From Sacculina carcini (taxonomy: Eukaryota > Arthropoda > Thecostraca > Sacculinidae), in the NCBI GenBank assembly GCA_916048095.2, contig OU696585.1, positions 7,620,466 to 7,684,465 on the forward strand: a DNA stretch of 64,000 bases, written 5' to 3'. Below the pieces are notes generated by a model. It had not been told where the DNA came from. It saw nothing but the letters and a program-made list of their open reading frames with translations, and did not search any database. Of this stretch, positions 31,895 to 43,516 are shown piece after piece. The position numbers and the translations under genes are program-made. Within the stretch, counting starts at the first letter, position 1, and every line of letters starts with the position of its first letter.

Positions 31895-32261
31895 CGCTGG
31901 ATGATGACGTCAGCGCATGCGCAGTATATCAAAAACATGCACACATCATGATACCGTGCTGACGTCTGCGCATGCGCAGTACATCAAACACATTCCCCGC
32001 CAGTCTGGCGCCATCTCAAGGTCACCTTGGCTGATGCAATACACACACCATGATACCGTGCTGACGTCCGCAGTGCTGACTCAGCACTGCATTCCATCAC
32101 ACCGTAAAAGTACATGCGTACCCATGACCTCGGTGCACATTACACGCCCATTGTTATGGACATCTACTGCCATCCACCGACTATTCACCCGTTTAAACAC
32201 ACTTGATAAATATTTTTTCAAAGAATTTCAATATTTTTAAATCAACTTGTTTCAACACAAT

Positions 32262-32705
32262 TAATTAACATAACCTAATATAATATACCAAATACGCGCG
32301 CCACTATTGTATCATGTGCGCCACAAGTGTCTCACAATTCTATAAATTAATTAGCATAACCAAATATAATAAACATTAATACGTGCGCCACAATTGTATA
32401 ATGTGCGCCACAAGTGTCTCACAATTCTATAAATTAATTTAATTCTCAAACTAATTTAATAAACATTAATATGCGCGTCACAATTGTATCATGTGCGCCA
32501 CATTTGTCTCACAATTCTATAAATTAATTAGCATAACCAAATATAATAAACATTAATACGCGCGCCACTATTGTATCATGCGCGCCACATTTGTCTCACA
32601 ATTCTATAAATTAATTAACATAACCAAATATAATAAACATTAATACGCGCGCCATAATTGTATCATGCGCGCCACGAGTGTCTCACAATTCTAAATTAAT
32701 TTAAT
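32262..32705 (-). repeat. ~95-bp satellite array in right repeat (~5 units)
   Basis: Mirror of the left array. Units contain GTGTCTCACAATTCTATAAA and ATGTGCGCCACA. Confidence 0.85.
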
Positions 32706-32756
32706 TGTACACTCGTGCTTGCGCACTATATATACCACATTTAAACCATCTCTCTT

Positions 32757-32829
32757 GAACCTCTACAATAGCCGAACTGCGTAAGACTCTGCTCGAACCC
32801 CGAGGACCTCGGTTCGAATCCCAGCCAGG
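32757..32829 (+). repeat. tRNA-like sequence with pol III boxes, right repeat
   Basis: Same sequence as in the left repeat, in mirror orientation. Both copies would be transcribed outward, toward the element tips. Box A and box B are intact in both. No immediate T-run terminator is seen. Confidence 0.6.
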
Positions 32830-33179
32830 TAAAAAACTTTCTTCACTCGACACTACACTCTACACGCAAATAATCGAAATAAATAAGATGAATTAAATAA
32901 AATAAATAAATAAATAAAATAAATAAAATAAATAAATGAAATAAATAAAATAAATAAATGAATTAATTAATAAATTGATTCAAATATGTATAGATGTCGC
33001 TGCTGCGCTCACAGGTACCGACGCTCACCATAGATGGCACCACTTCCGGTCAGGTCAGGTATAGGCGGCGCCACTGGTCAGGTATAGGCGGCGCTACTTG
33101 TCAAGTATCGAGGACGCCACTTCCGGTATAGAGGGCGCCACCGGTCAGGTATAGAGGGCGCCACCTGACTGTGCAAAAA

Positions 33180-33248
33180 TGACGTCATAAGGGGGCGGGG
33201 CCTAAACCGTGCAAAAACCTGTGACGTCATAAGGGGGCGGGGCCTAAA
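33180..33248. promoter_or_regulatory. Paired TGACGTCA plus GC-box units near right tip
   Basis: Mirror of the left module: TGACGTCATAAGGGGGCGGG occurs twice, 42 bp apart. Both copies are intact at both ends although neighbouring repeat sequence has drifted. Confidence 0.6.
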
Positions 33249-33324
33249 CCGTGCAAAAACCCCCCTCCCCCTCCCCCCTTCCTCCACTCTGTGCAAATGT
33301 CACAAAGTCCCGCGGTCTACTACT

Positions 33325-34642
33325 ATAATTATTAAAAAAGTTATTAGGTTACCAAAAGTTACTTTTTCATCGTTAGGTTACTTTTTTGCTTTTAAGGTTA
33401 CTTTTTTATCGTCAGGTTACCTTTTATTTTTCTTGTTATTAGGTAAGTTTACCACGAAGTTTGGTGACTTTTTGCAGATAAGAGGCACAAAAACGGTATA
33501 TATGAGGATAAAATAGGAGAAGAGATGGAATATTAGTTCTGAAGATCCAGAAATGTCAACATTTCTGCTCTTAGGATTTAGCAATTGATATTCATCCTAA
33601 TATCCGTGCTACTCGATATTTATACGTTTTTGGGTACGCAGGATAGTGTAATTCCATTTTAGGAAATGTCCACGAACCGGAGGGTTTCGTGAGATGTTCG
33701 GAGCGTGGTATAGAACGATGTGTGAGCTCTCTATACCAGATACTGCACTGTAGCACTTGACAGTACGTATTTACTTGAACGTTTTTGGGTACGCAGGATA
33801 GTGTAATTCCATTTTAGGAAATGGCCACGAACCGGAGGGTTTCGTGAGATGTTCGGAGCGTGGTATAGTACGATGTGTGAGCTCTCTATACCAGATACTG
33901 CACTGTAGCACTTGACAGTACGTATTTACTTGAACAGGAATTTGCACGTGATTTTCAGGGCGTGGGATCGCGCCATTATCCCACGTTTGACATATGGGAG
34001 GACGGGGGGCATTCACACATGCATTTACGCTCACAATAATATACAAACTGCAGTACGTGCTATTTGATAAAAAGTTCCATTGAAAAAATATAAATAAAAT
34101 TATTGCGACCATTACTAAAAATATTTACATTTGCAATTAGTGTATTTCGCATTTGTATGAGCTTTCCACTTAAAATTATATTTTGATTGATATGCTCCTT
34201 TTTCGATGTTAGCTAAATGATGTTAAGTCACTTTTGGTTGTTTTTTTGTAAAAATGGTACCAGATCGGAGAGGGTGGAAAAGTAGTACCAACTCGGATAA
34301 ATATGATAAATAAGAAGGACTGGTGTATTTTCTTCCTCCAGAATTGCAAACAGAAATTGACCTTTTTTGAAGGTTATTTTTACGAAGGTTAGGTTATTTT
34401 TATGTTACTTTTTACAGGCTATTATGTTACTTTATATGTTCACAAACAAACAACAAACAAACCGTGTACTTCATATAGCGCACTAATCAGCAAAGGCGTG
34501 ATAAACATGTGATAAAACGATACAAAAGTGATAATAACATTAAAACTCATAGGTTATTTTTAGGTTACTTTTTTAGGTTACTTTTTCTCGAAAATAAAGT
34601 TACTTTTTTCTGATTTTTAGGTTACTTTTTTGACAGCCCTAC
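33325..34642. other. Spacer right of Polinton with GGTTACTTTTTT motifs
   Basis: AT-rich with many copies of GTTACTTTTT or AGGTTATTTTTA at both ends (33340-33440 and 34370-34640), suggesting the ends of an undefined repeat unit. No coding sequence was recognised. Confidence 0.5.
33625..33935 (+). repeat. 155-bp tandem duplication (two units)
   Basis: 33625-33779 and 33780-33935 are nearly identical; both start CGTTTTTGGGTACGCAGGAT and end TACTTGAAC. They differ at a few bases (GTCCACG against GGCCACG). Confidence 0.9.
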
Positions 34643-34645
34643 TCA

Positions 34646-34739
<94 letters not shown>

Positions 34740-35053
34740 ACATACACACTTCTTCGCCACACTATCATTGCCACACATGGATCGTGTAACACGACCCATG
34801 TAGCGTGCACACGGTGTCATATTCGCACAAGGTACAGTTGAGTTGAGCAAGTTAAACAACGCGCCACGCGTTCGACGGATTGAGCTCCAAAGCAAACAAT
34901 TGAAATGAGCAAAGCAAGATACAACACTCATTGTACATATACATCACATATACACATATACACCGCATATACATCACATCGGGTGTTACAGAAGGAATAT
35001 AGAATTTTGAAGTGATTGTGATGTATTTTTTTATTTTTTTATTTCTAGCAATA

Positions 35054-36438
35054 TAGTCATTCGGGGCAAATGACGATCGTTTTCATTAACATCTAACCAG
35101 CGCTTATACTAATGACGATAGCAAAACATACTAAGTACCACATAGTGTGTTGGTACACTGTGCTTCTATCCCCGTATTGAAAGCTTTTGAAAATTTTGTT
35201 TTTTTAAATAGAGATCGAATTTAATGGTGCGATCGTCATTTACCCCAGTGGGGTAAATGACGATTTTCGTAGGGTAATTGACGATCGATCCGTAATTCGT
35301 TAATTTGAAGGTAATTTGGCATTCTAGATGATAGATAAAGACAGAAATTATCAACTAAATATATTCAAACGAAAAACAAAGATGAACTAGCTCACATTAC
35401 AATGCTAGCTTACTTAGCCTGGCCTTAAGGATGATACATAATACACTCTACGAAAAGAAGTGTTTTCTTCCGTTATAGCATGGCTTCAATGCCATCTCTC
35501 AGCAGTTCTTCCAGAGATAAATCACTGGATGTAATTGCTTCAGTTATTGCGACACTGTTGAGTCCGAGTCCTCATCATCCCCTTTCGACTTTCTCTTTTT
35601 CACTTTTGCCTTTTTCTTTGGTTATTCCTTGCTAGACTTCTCAGTTTGAGTAGGAGCTCCCTTCTTGCGAAGTCTTGTCTTAGACTTGTTCATCTCTGCA
35701 ATCTTTTGGTGGCAATTCTCATCAGTTATTACAGCTCATGGGAATGACTCTCCTCTTTTTTGTGAGGGGGTCGCACGACGTCCTCTGGAGTGTAGGACAG
35801 TCTCTATGCAAGCCAAGTGAAGTTGTTTGCATGACCGCCGCGGTATTCTAGTCGACTATGGCTCCTGGCGGGCTCCGCGAAGTGCATTTCCTCGAAGTAA
35901 TGCAAGACGTCGTCGCACGTGGTGCACCACGGGGCAATTGACGATCGCTATAGGGGTAAATAGAAATCGGGGATGGGGCATATTACGATCGGTGTGGGGC
36001 AATTGACGATCGCTACACTGATCGTCAATTACCCCCACACCGATCGTAATATGACCCCCGATCCCCACTTTCAGAATGATGTGGTGTCTTTAATACTTGC
36101 ATATAAATGCTATGGAAGAGATAGCTATAGCCAATTGCCCCAATTTTTTGAAGCGATCGCGAATTGCCCCCAAAATTTGTCCATATGGTGAATTATGACA
36201 AATTTTCTGAAACATTGCAAATGTTTTGTGCAACATGTTTTGAAAGGTTTTGGGAGAAATTGTGTCACACATTCATTTTTAACGTAGAAAGACGATTCAT
36301 ACACTGAAATGACCGCAAACGATTGATCTAATAGTTTATCCACTCATTTCTTGTACATAGCGATTTCAACTCTCCTCAGGTCAAAATCATTTTTTACCCC
36401 CAAAATAACCAAATCGCCATTTGCCCCAAATGACTATA
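35054..36438. mobile_element. 1,385-bp non-autonomous element, TA target duplication
   Basis: Terminal inverted repeats TAGTCATTCGGGGCAAATG on the left, with the complement CATTTGCCCCAAATGACTA on the right. TA flanks both sides (35052-35053, 36439-36440) and the empty site in copy A has a single TA, fitting Tc1/mariner/pogo-type insertion. The interior repeats GGGCAATTGACGATCG in both orientations, with a palindrome near 35990-36030. I see no transposase motif. Confidence 0.8.
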
Positions 36439-37039
36439 CGACTATAAAGAGTCAATGGTATTTTTATTTTTTCTTTGTTTAAAACCGAACGATAGTAGTT
36501 TATAAGTTAGTATTTGATCAAAGGTTTAAAGTTTTAGTTCCTTCGATTTATGTGTGACGCTGGCGTACCTACAAAGACCAAGAATAATTCTTGAACACAA
36601 TGTTTGTAATTTGAAAATACGAAGAACATTATTTTCATAATTTATTCCACAGACCAAATTACAATCATTTTGATGCGGTGATATAAGAATACTGATTTAG
36701 ATGCGGTAATATATTTGTATTCCTTTTGTTTTATGAATCGTTCCACACCACGGTTGGGTTTGATAGAATAGAACAGGATAAATGTCTCAAAATGAATGCA
36801 TGCATAGCACGTTTTTAGTCCAGTGTAGTGTCATATTGGTATGAGTTGAGTGTCGACATGGCTGAGTTCAGCAGCGGTAAATTGGCTCCGCTGATTGCAT
36901 AACCACGCGATCTTTGGCCGAACAGCAAATTCATCATCAATGTTTCCACATTCTTTGTCCGACATTCGCCGAAAGCCGCCGAAAGATAGCGGCGTCGGAA
37001 AAAACCGTTTGAATAGCACTTCGCTAGTGCGCACTTCGC

Positions 37040-37816
37040 GGTGCCTGCTTAAACGTCTGTACTAGACGTTCCGCCTGCCCGTTAGTCGCTGGGTGGTATG
37101 GCGCGCCCGTATGTTGAGTGATTCCTCTGCTGCGACACCACTCTTGAAATTATCCGCCAGTGAACGTAGCAGCGTTATCCGTCACCACGGTGTGCGGATA
37201 ACCGAAGTGCGCAAACTCCACCTCCAGTATCTCGGTTGTAGATTTCGTGGACACCGAAGATGTCTGGTGGATGCAAGGGTATTTGGAGAAAGCATCCACG
37301 ATCACCAGCCAGGCGGACTCCATGAAGTTAATTGCGTGATCCAAATGTAAGCGGCTCTATGCCACTTACATTTGGCAGCATCCATGGATGAATCGGTTGC
37401 TTCGGCGGGCTCCTCTGATATTCCCCACACGAAGAACAGTCGCGACATGCTGTCTCAATATCGGAGTCGATATTCGGCCAGTAGACCGATGAACGTGCCA
37501 GTGACTTCATCTTCACCATGCCCAGGTGTCCGATGTCTAGCATCCGTAAGACCTCACGGCGCAGTTCTGTCGGTATGACGATACGCGAGCCATAGAGTAA
37601 ACATCCATTGGAAACAGATAGAAAATCAGACAGTATCCTGAAACGCCTCATTTCAGTCTCTTCATCCTTTGGTGACGTCGGCGAGCCTTCCCTGCAGTAC
37701 AACATGACCGGACCAATGACTTTAGCTCGGCCCGACGACTTTTGTACCGTCGTCGCGTTGACTGCCTTCAACTGATCATTGACCAATTTAATGGCGCGCA
37801 TTGTGTCAGAGTCCAT
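37040..37816 (-). pseudogene. Integrase of gypsy relic B
   Basis: H2C2 region, WLVIVDAFSKY and TVVTDNAATF motifs as in copy A, again spread over several frames. Confidence 0.8.
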
Positions 37817-38001
37817 GACGTCTTTCTCCGCATCAAATCAGACGTCGTCACCGACTGGAAGGTGGCTCAACGCGTCAGCGTTACCGTGCTCAGCCGTCCT
37901 CCTGCACTCGATTGCGTAGTCGTATTGACTGAGCTGTAATGCCCAACGAGCCAATCTGTTGGCAGCCAGTGCCGGTGTAGCCTTGGCTGGTCCGAAAATG
38001 T

Positions 38002-38547
38002 TCAGTAATTGCTTGTGGTCCGTAACCAGAATAAACGTCGTCCATACAGGTGTTGATGAAACCGATGCAGTGCAAAAATGATGGCTAACGCATCTCGCTG
38101 TATCTGGCTGTAACGGCGTTGGGTTGGAGTAAGAGTCTTTGACGAAATCATGATAGACCGCTCACTGCCGTCAGGAGATCGATGAAACAATACCGCGCCA
38201 ACTCCTACCTCCGAAGCATCACATGACATACCTACTGGCAAAGTAGTGTCGAAGTGAGCCACCAAAACATCAGCCGTAAGCATGTTCATCAGACGATGAA
38301 AAGCGTCTTGAGCTGCAGTTGACCAAGACCACTCAACTCCTTTTTTGCATAGTCTATGCAGAGGCTCAGCGACCGTAGACAGATTGGGCAGAAACTTGCC
38401 GTAAAATCGCACTGACCCGAGAAAAGATTTTATCTTGCTAACGTCTGTTGGTGCCGGCATGTTGATAACGTCGTCAACTTTCTTCCCTTTACGGACTCCT
38501 CTAGAAAACAGGACGTGTCCCAGATATTCGACTCGGCAAACCGGCAT
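38002..38547 (-). pseudogene. RT end and RNase H of gypsy relic B
   Basis: A 181-codon open stretch beginning MPVCRVEYLGHVLFSRGVRK, the end of the RT, continuous with the connection and RNase H (SCDASEVGVGAVLFH). It is longer than the copy A counterpart because the 7-bp difference keeps the frame. Confidence 0.8.
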
Positions 38548-38571
38548 TTCTGCAGTGGTCTGTTGGTCAGG

Positions 38572-39470
38572 TCAGTTGTCAGTGGGTTTAGTGCGAAGAA
38601 TTTTTGTCATGATACGGGGAGCGGAACATAATCCAAATCCTAATCTCGTCAGGAAATAAGTAACACCCTTATACTTTACCACTTGATATTTCCACTGTCG
38701 ACGAGATACCCAAATCTGCAGGTAAGCGGATTTCAAGTCTACAAGTGCTGCACTATCCCCGACCCGTCTCCAATTTCTGATCTTCTCCGAGCACACATCA
38801 ATAAACTCATCACCGGTATGACAGCTGACAAATTTGTTTAGCTCTCTAAAGTCCATAACCGGTCGGACCTTGTTTTTCGTAGCTTGTTTCACTGCTAGCA
38901 ATGGCAAAATGCCTTTGTCTTTATTTGTGTCGCATGGAACTAAAATTTCATCGTCAATCCATCTGCGTACCTCTGTATGAAAATCCTCTTGAATTTCGTC
39001 GGTAACCGTTCTTTTGTACAACTCAACCGATTTTGTCAGGATAGGATCATCTCCCTTCAAATGCCATTCAACTTCAAATGATTGTCCGTCGAAACTCGCT
39101 GAAAAATCAGTATCGTTAATATGGCAGCGAAGTGGTCCCGTCGGCATTGAAACTTCATCACTATTTTTGCTTGTGTCTCCGCAAACCGCCCCAGCATACT
39201 CACAAGGTGATACATGTTGTCTGTCGGCCAACGGACCAAATATGACTCCATCTTTCCCTATAGTCACATATTTGAAAGCTCTCATCAAGTTCATTCCCAA
39301 AATCACATCAAAATATAAAACAATATCTTGGACAACAAATGCTTGCGAACAAACTTTCATATCGCTCACAACAATTTCAACATTGCACGAGCCTCTACAA
39401 AGACAATAGAGGTGGTAGTCTCTCTGAGACAATAGTGGTTGAACACCCTGAGTCCAGCAACGCCTTCACT
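38572..39470 (-). pseudogene. Protease and N-terminal RT of gypsy relic B
   Basis: Protease DSG segment near 39451-39459, then after a frameshift RPVMDFRELNKFV and ALVDLKSAYLQIWV. The YxDD segment is missing, as in copy A. Confidence 0.85.
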
Positions 39471-39751
39471 TTCCTTCCTGACGACACTATGTCCACGACA
39501 GGGAGTGAAGAAAATATCGCCGACTCGCCGCGCTTGTGTGCCTGGATGAGCGCTATACAAATAAATGAATGAATGAATCAATTAATGCAATTCACTAACA
39601 AATTGCTGCTCATCAAGCATTAATTTTTTTATAACGATTACTCTTATATTACGACTAATGGTTAATTTTTCATGTGAAATACAATAAAATGTACTCATAA
39701 GAATTAAGTGTGATATTAAATGTAAAATCAATAACATACATTGTGATTCTA

Positions 39752-39930
39752 GCTGGGGCAATTCTGATTTCAGTTGGGACAATTTTGATTTCAGTTAGGA
39801 CAATTTTGATTTCAGTTAGGTCAACTTTGATTTCAGTTAGGACAACTTTGATTTCAGTTAGGACAACTTTGATTGCAATTAGGACAATTTTGATTTCAGT
39901 TGGGACAACTTTGATTTCAGTTGGGACAAA
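39752..39930. repeat. 21-bp minisatellite, 8 units (copy B)
   Basis: Homolog of 5338-5468 with two more units. Confidence 0.9.
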
Positions 39931-41033
39931 TGATATTGCAAAAGGTATAGATTGGTTCACAGTGTCATAGTCACAGTATGGTGCGCGCTTAAAATACCAA
40001 TTAATACTTATCATAATAAATAATTTCAGCAATAAGTGCAGGGTGTATCAAAGGTATAGCTCATCACATATCTATTGATGCTATCTTGTTTGTGTTAATT
40101 ATGATGTATTATCAGGAAATTCCTGAAACTGTTCCGGAGTGCAAAAAAATGACGACCGATAGTCTAAATTCAGCATGTTCTCATTCCAGAAAAGCAAGAA
40201 TTACTGTATAGCGTGTATGGAAATATCCAAACACACCGGAGCATCTTCAATCATATTAACATCATAGAGATTGTGCGAATCACGATTAAATCAGGAATTG
40301 TTTCAAATTGTTTGTTTTTATGGAGAATAGACACAAAATCCAGTGTGCTAATGCTTGAATGTATTGTTCATCGTGCGGTTTGTCGCTCAGAGCTGTTCGT
40401 CTCTCGAGTATTGAAGGACAAAATGTTTTGTTAAGTATATATTAAGTAAGTATAGTAATGTTAAGTAATTTTGAGGCGGTGATTTTTGAGTGATTTTGTG
40501 GCTTTAAGATCATTGGGTGCAAAAATAATCCTGGTTTCTCTGAAGATACTGCTCATTTTAATTAAATAATTTTGCGTTGGTGGACTATTTGTAATGTTAT
40601 GACACCGTACGAAGACTCCATGTTGAGATTTGCTTATTCTCATCCGTTGACTGATGCAGCTATGGATGCCAGGCATTTGTTTTTGGAATATGGTCAGGAA
40701 TATGGTCGGTTTGACTAGAGACATTCTGGCTATGTATCACACATCACGTATCACACAACATATGCGCTCTGTGAGATCACGAAGTATTGTGCCAATGAGC
40801 TGGGATTGTCGAGCATTATCACATCGAATAATATTTATTTATGTTGATTTCATCAGGCAATATTGATTTCATCACTTCAGACAATATTGATTTGAAATAT
40901 TTATCGTGTTCCGCGGAATACTTTCTTTATATTTTTTAAGATATTGCTGAACGTCTCATCTTTCGTATATGTGACGCTGATATTTCACATTCTCATCATC
41001 CAGTGATCGTATATGTTGCAGGTTATTGTTGTT

Positions 41034-42460
41034 GTTGTTGTTCCTCAGGTTGTCTGGCCGAGCAACCTCGAGCTCCTGAGGAAAGACACGGCACCGACCG
41101 TGTTGTTCCACAGGTCCCTGACTGAATTTATTTTGTGTTGGCGTCTGAGTTGTGTGTGTGCTGTGCAGTGTTGCATGATGTATGTGATGGTGTGTGGTGC
41201 TGAATTGCAATCTGGACAGGTGTCGTCGATTGAGTCATTCAACCTTTTCTGATATGACAGAAGGGCAGGATGATGACCGCATCTCAACCTGGCCAGATGC
41301 ACTTTGTATTCCCTTGTGAGTGTGTTTTCTGATTTGTGTATGTGCGGTGGGTGTCTTTGTAGGAGTGTATTGTGTTGTAGTGAGTGTATGGCTTTCCGTG
41401 CGATCTCTGTGTGTATGTGTTTCTTGATTGATGTGCGTGGGGGAGCTGGTGGAAGTGATGTGAAAATTTGTCTGTGGTAAAGTGTGCTTGGTGTTGTTTT
41501 TATGTTTCTGTCTGTGTTGTCTTGTGTTGTGAGGTGATGTAGTGGATGTGCTGTGTTGGTGACTGCTGCTGCGAGTGTTTGTGTGCCTCTCATGTCTAGG
41601 TGGTGTGTCAGTTTGAGTATTTTGGTTTCGTGATGAAGGTGGTCTGCTGGTGTGGTAGCTGTGCATCCTGTGATTGTTCTGAGTGCGGTGTTTTGAAGTG
41701 TTTGAAGTGTGTTTGTGTGGCGTGTTGCGAGATTGCTAGCCCATGCGGGGCTAGCATATTCTATCACGGGTCGGATGTACTGTTTGTATATGGTGGTTGT
41801 GGTGTCTTTGTTGTGTCGTGAAAGTTGTGTGTGAGAGTGCTTTCAGTGTGTTGAGGCGTGGAGTGACCTTGGTTTTGATGTTGGTGATGTGCTGTTTGAA
41901 TGAGAGTTGTGTGTCGTATGTGACGCCTAGTATTTTTGGTGTGTGCGTGTGTGGGATGATCGTGTTGTTGATGGTGATTTGTGGTGTGTAGTTGTGTTCG
42001 GATGTCCAGTTGGTGATGAGTGTGGCTGTGGATTTGGCAGGTGCAATGTTCAGTTGGTTTGTGCTGAACCATTGTTGTAGTGTGTTGATGTAAGGTTGTA
42101 GTGTGTGCACTGCTCTGTCGGCGTGTCTGTGTGCGCTTGTGATTGTGATGTCGTCTGCATATGATGATATCTGTATGGATGGAGTGTTGGGTGCTGGCAT
42201 GTCGTGTAGGTATAGGTTGAATAGTGTTGGTGCTAAAACGGAGCCCTGAGGGACTCCGTTTGTTATGTTGCGTGTGTGAGATGATTGTCCATTGTACCTC
42301 ACATGGGCGCATCTGCCAGCGAGGTAGTTGGCCAACCATCTCTTAGTGTTATTGTGAAGTGTGGTGTCTAGTATTTTGTTTGTGAGATTGTGTCGTGGAA
42401 CTCTGTCGAAGGCTTTGCTGATGTCGAGTGTTATGAGTAGTGTTAGTGCAGTGTTATGAG
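41034..42460 (-). mobile_element. 5'-truncated non-LTR retrotransposon insertion
   Basis: A leftward LINE fragment ends in an AAC-rich 3' tail at 41034 and is truncated inside the RT at 42460. Flanks carry the 15-bp target duplication CAGGTTATTGTTGTT (41019-41033 and 42461-42475), present once in copy A. The RT style is jockey-like. Confidence 0.85.
41045..42460 (-). pseudogene. Partial reverse transcriptase of the truncated LINE
   Basis: Minus-strand translation gives DISKAFDRVPRH (motif A, near 42410), then VPQGSVLAPTLFNLYLHDMP and YADDITITS (catalytic motif), then KILGVTYDTQLSFKQHI. A frameshift near 41760 moves the C-terminal part (MIEYASPAWASNLATRHT) to another frame. It lacks the endonuclease and the start of the RT, so it cannot be autonomous. 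Confidence 0.85.
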
Positions 42461-43516
42461 CAGGTTATTGTTGTTATTATTGGTATTCTCAAAAACAGGA
42501 TTGTGATTCATGTAAAAACATTTTGGCTGTGCGAACTGAAACCACATCATCCGAACATTTTTCATATTTGAGAGAAATTGGTCGCCGAAGTCTGTTATAT
42601 TCTAGTGATGTTGATTGTAGTTCAGTGTATTGAAGAAAGGCAGATAAAGAGAAGAAACACAATAAGGATATGCGCAATATACACAGCACCAAACACAACG
42701 ACGCTACACCACGACAACCCTCAACGCAACACCGTCACTCGCCCACTGCCCGACACATGTGACGCGATACTCGGGCGCGAGACTTGAAACATGAGACGCG
42801 TCATATGCACGCGCTCACACACAATAACATCCTCCCCTAAAAACGCTCTCGCTCTGCTATCTGCAAACGCTTCGATGAAAGTCAAACTCACACCACATTG
42901 ATAATATTGTTTTGCTTTGGTTTTAACTGTGCAGAAGTATATTAAGTATGATAAATTGAATATTGTTGGAAACCAGCGCGCAATAGATAGGTTTCATGCA
43001 CTAGAAAAACTAAGTGATTGCGGTGTTATGCTTGACTTCTTGTACTGTTCTCAACATCGTAATTTACAAAAAGTGTGTGCACCGCTGTAAATGTTCTTCT
43101 CAACAATAATTGTTGTGACAGAAATTCATCCACGATTAATTAGAAAGAAATTGAAGCGAAAACGTTCCACATTGTCTCGTGTGTAGTGGTTGCATGTTTG
43201 TGTTGTGACTTTTTTCATGCCTGCGTGGTTTTATAATATACTCAGTTATTCCATTTGCAATTGTATTTGAAGCTTTGTATGTAGGTCACATGATTTTTCA
43301 AGTCAGTTGAACCGGACTGCCAGTCAAATACCCGCATTAACACATAACAACGCGTATCGCCCGTACGAGTGAAGGGACCGCCATCGATGACGTCATACTT
43401 TCGTGAAACGGCCTGTATCTAGGTGGCGTTGCTAGGGTGTGTCAAACACCCGAGCAAGGCACGCACAATACACGCACACTCACTTGCATATACACATATA
43501 TGTATATGCATTACAG

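Larger units (their letters stand above)
16061..33324. mobile_element. Polinton/Maverick (adintovirus-like) element, ~17.3 kb
   Basis: Long terminal inverted repeats begin AGTAGTAGGCCGCGGGACTT on the left and end with the complement (AAGTCCCGCGGTCTACTACT) on the right. The interior encodes the Polinton set: protein-primed DNA polymerase B, retrovirus-like integrase, packaging ATPase, adenain-like protease, major capsid and penton-like proteins, and conserved small genes. All but one are leftward. Such elements self-synthesise and may form virions. This copy has premature stops in the protease and ATPase and a changed integrase active site, so it is probably immobile on its own. The 6-bp target duplication typical of Polintons is not evident: TATATA precedes and ATAATT follows. 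Confidence 0.95.
31936..33324 (-). repeat. Polinton right terminal inverted repeat
   Basis: This is the reverse complement of 16061-17633 with the same inner order. Satellite units number about five here against six on the left. The inner edge is where CATGCACACATCATG (31936-31950) stops matching the left side. Confidence 0.9.
36900..39470 (-). mobile_element. Ty3/gypsy-like retrotransposon relic (copy B)
   Basis: Same relic as in copy A with the same domain order and the same RT-core deletion. Small differences include a 7-bp length change near 38531 that leaves more of the RT/RNase H connection in frame here, and a duplicated GCCACTTACATTTG near 37361-37374. Confidence 0.85.
40995..43190 (+). 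pseudogene. P-element-like transposase relic (copy B), split by a LINE
   Basis: The same weak P/THAP9-like signature as at 6540-7290, interrupted at 41034 by the LINE fragment. The right part resumes at 42461 (GYCCYYWYSQKQDCDSC). Assignment is tentative. Confidence 0.4.
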
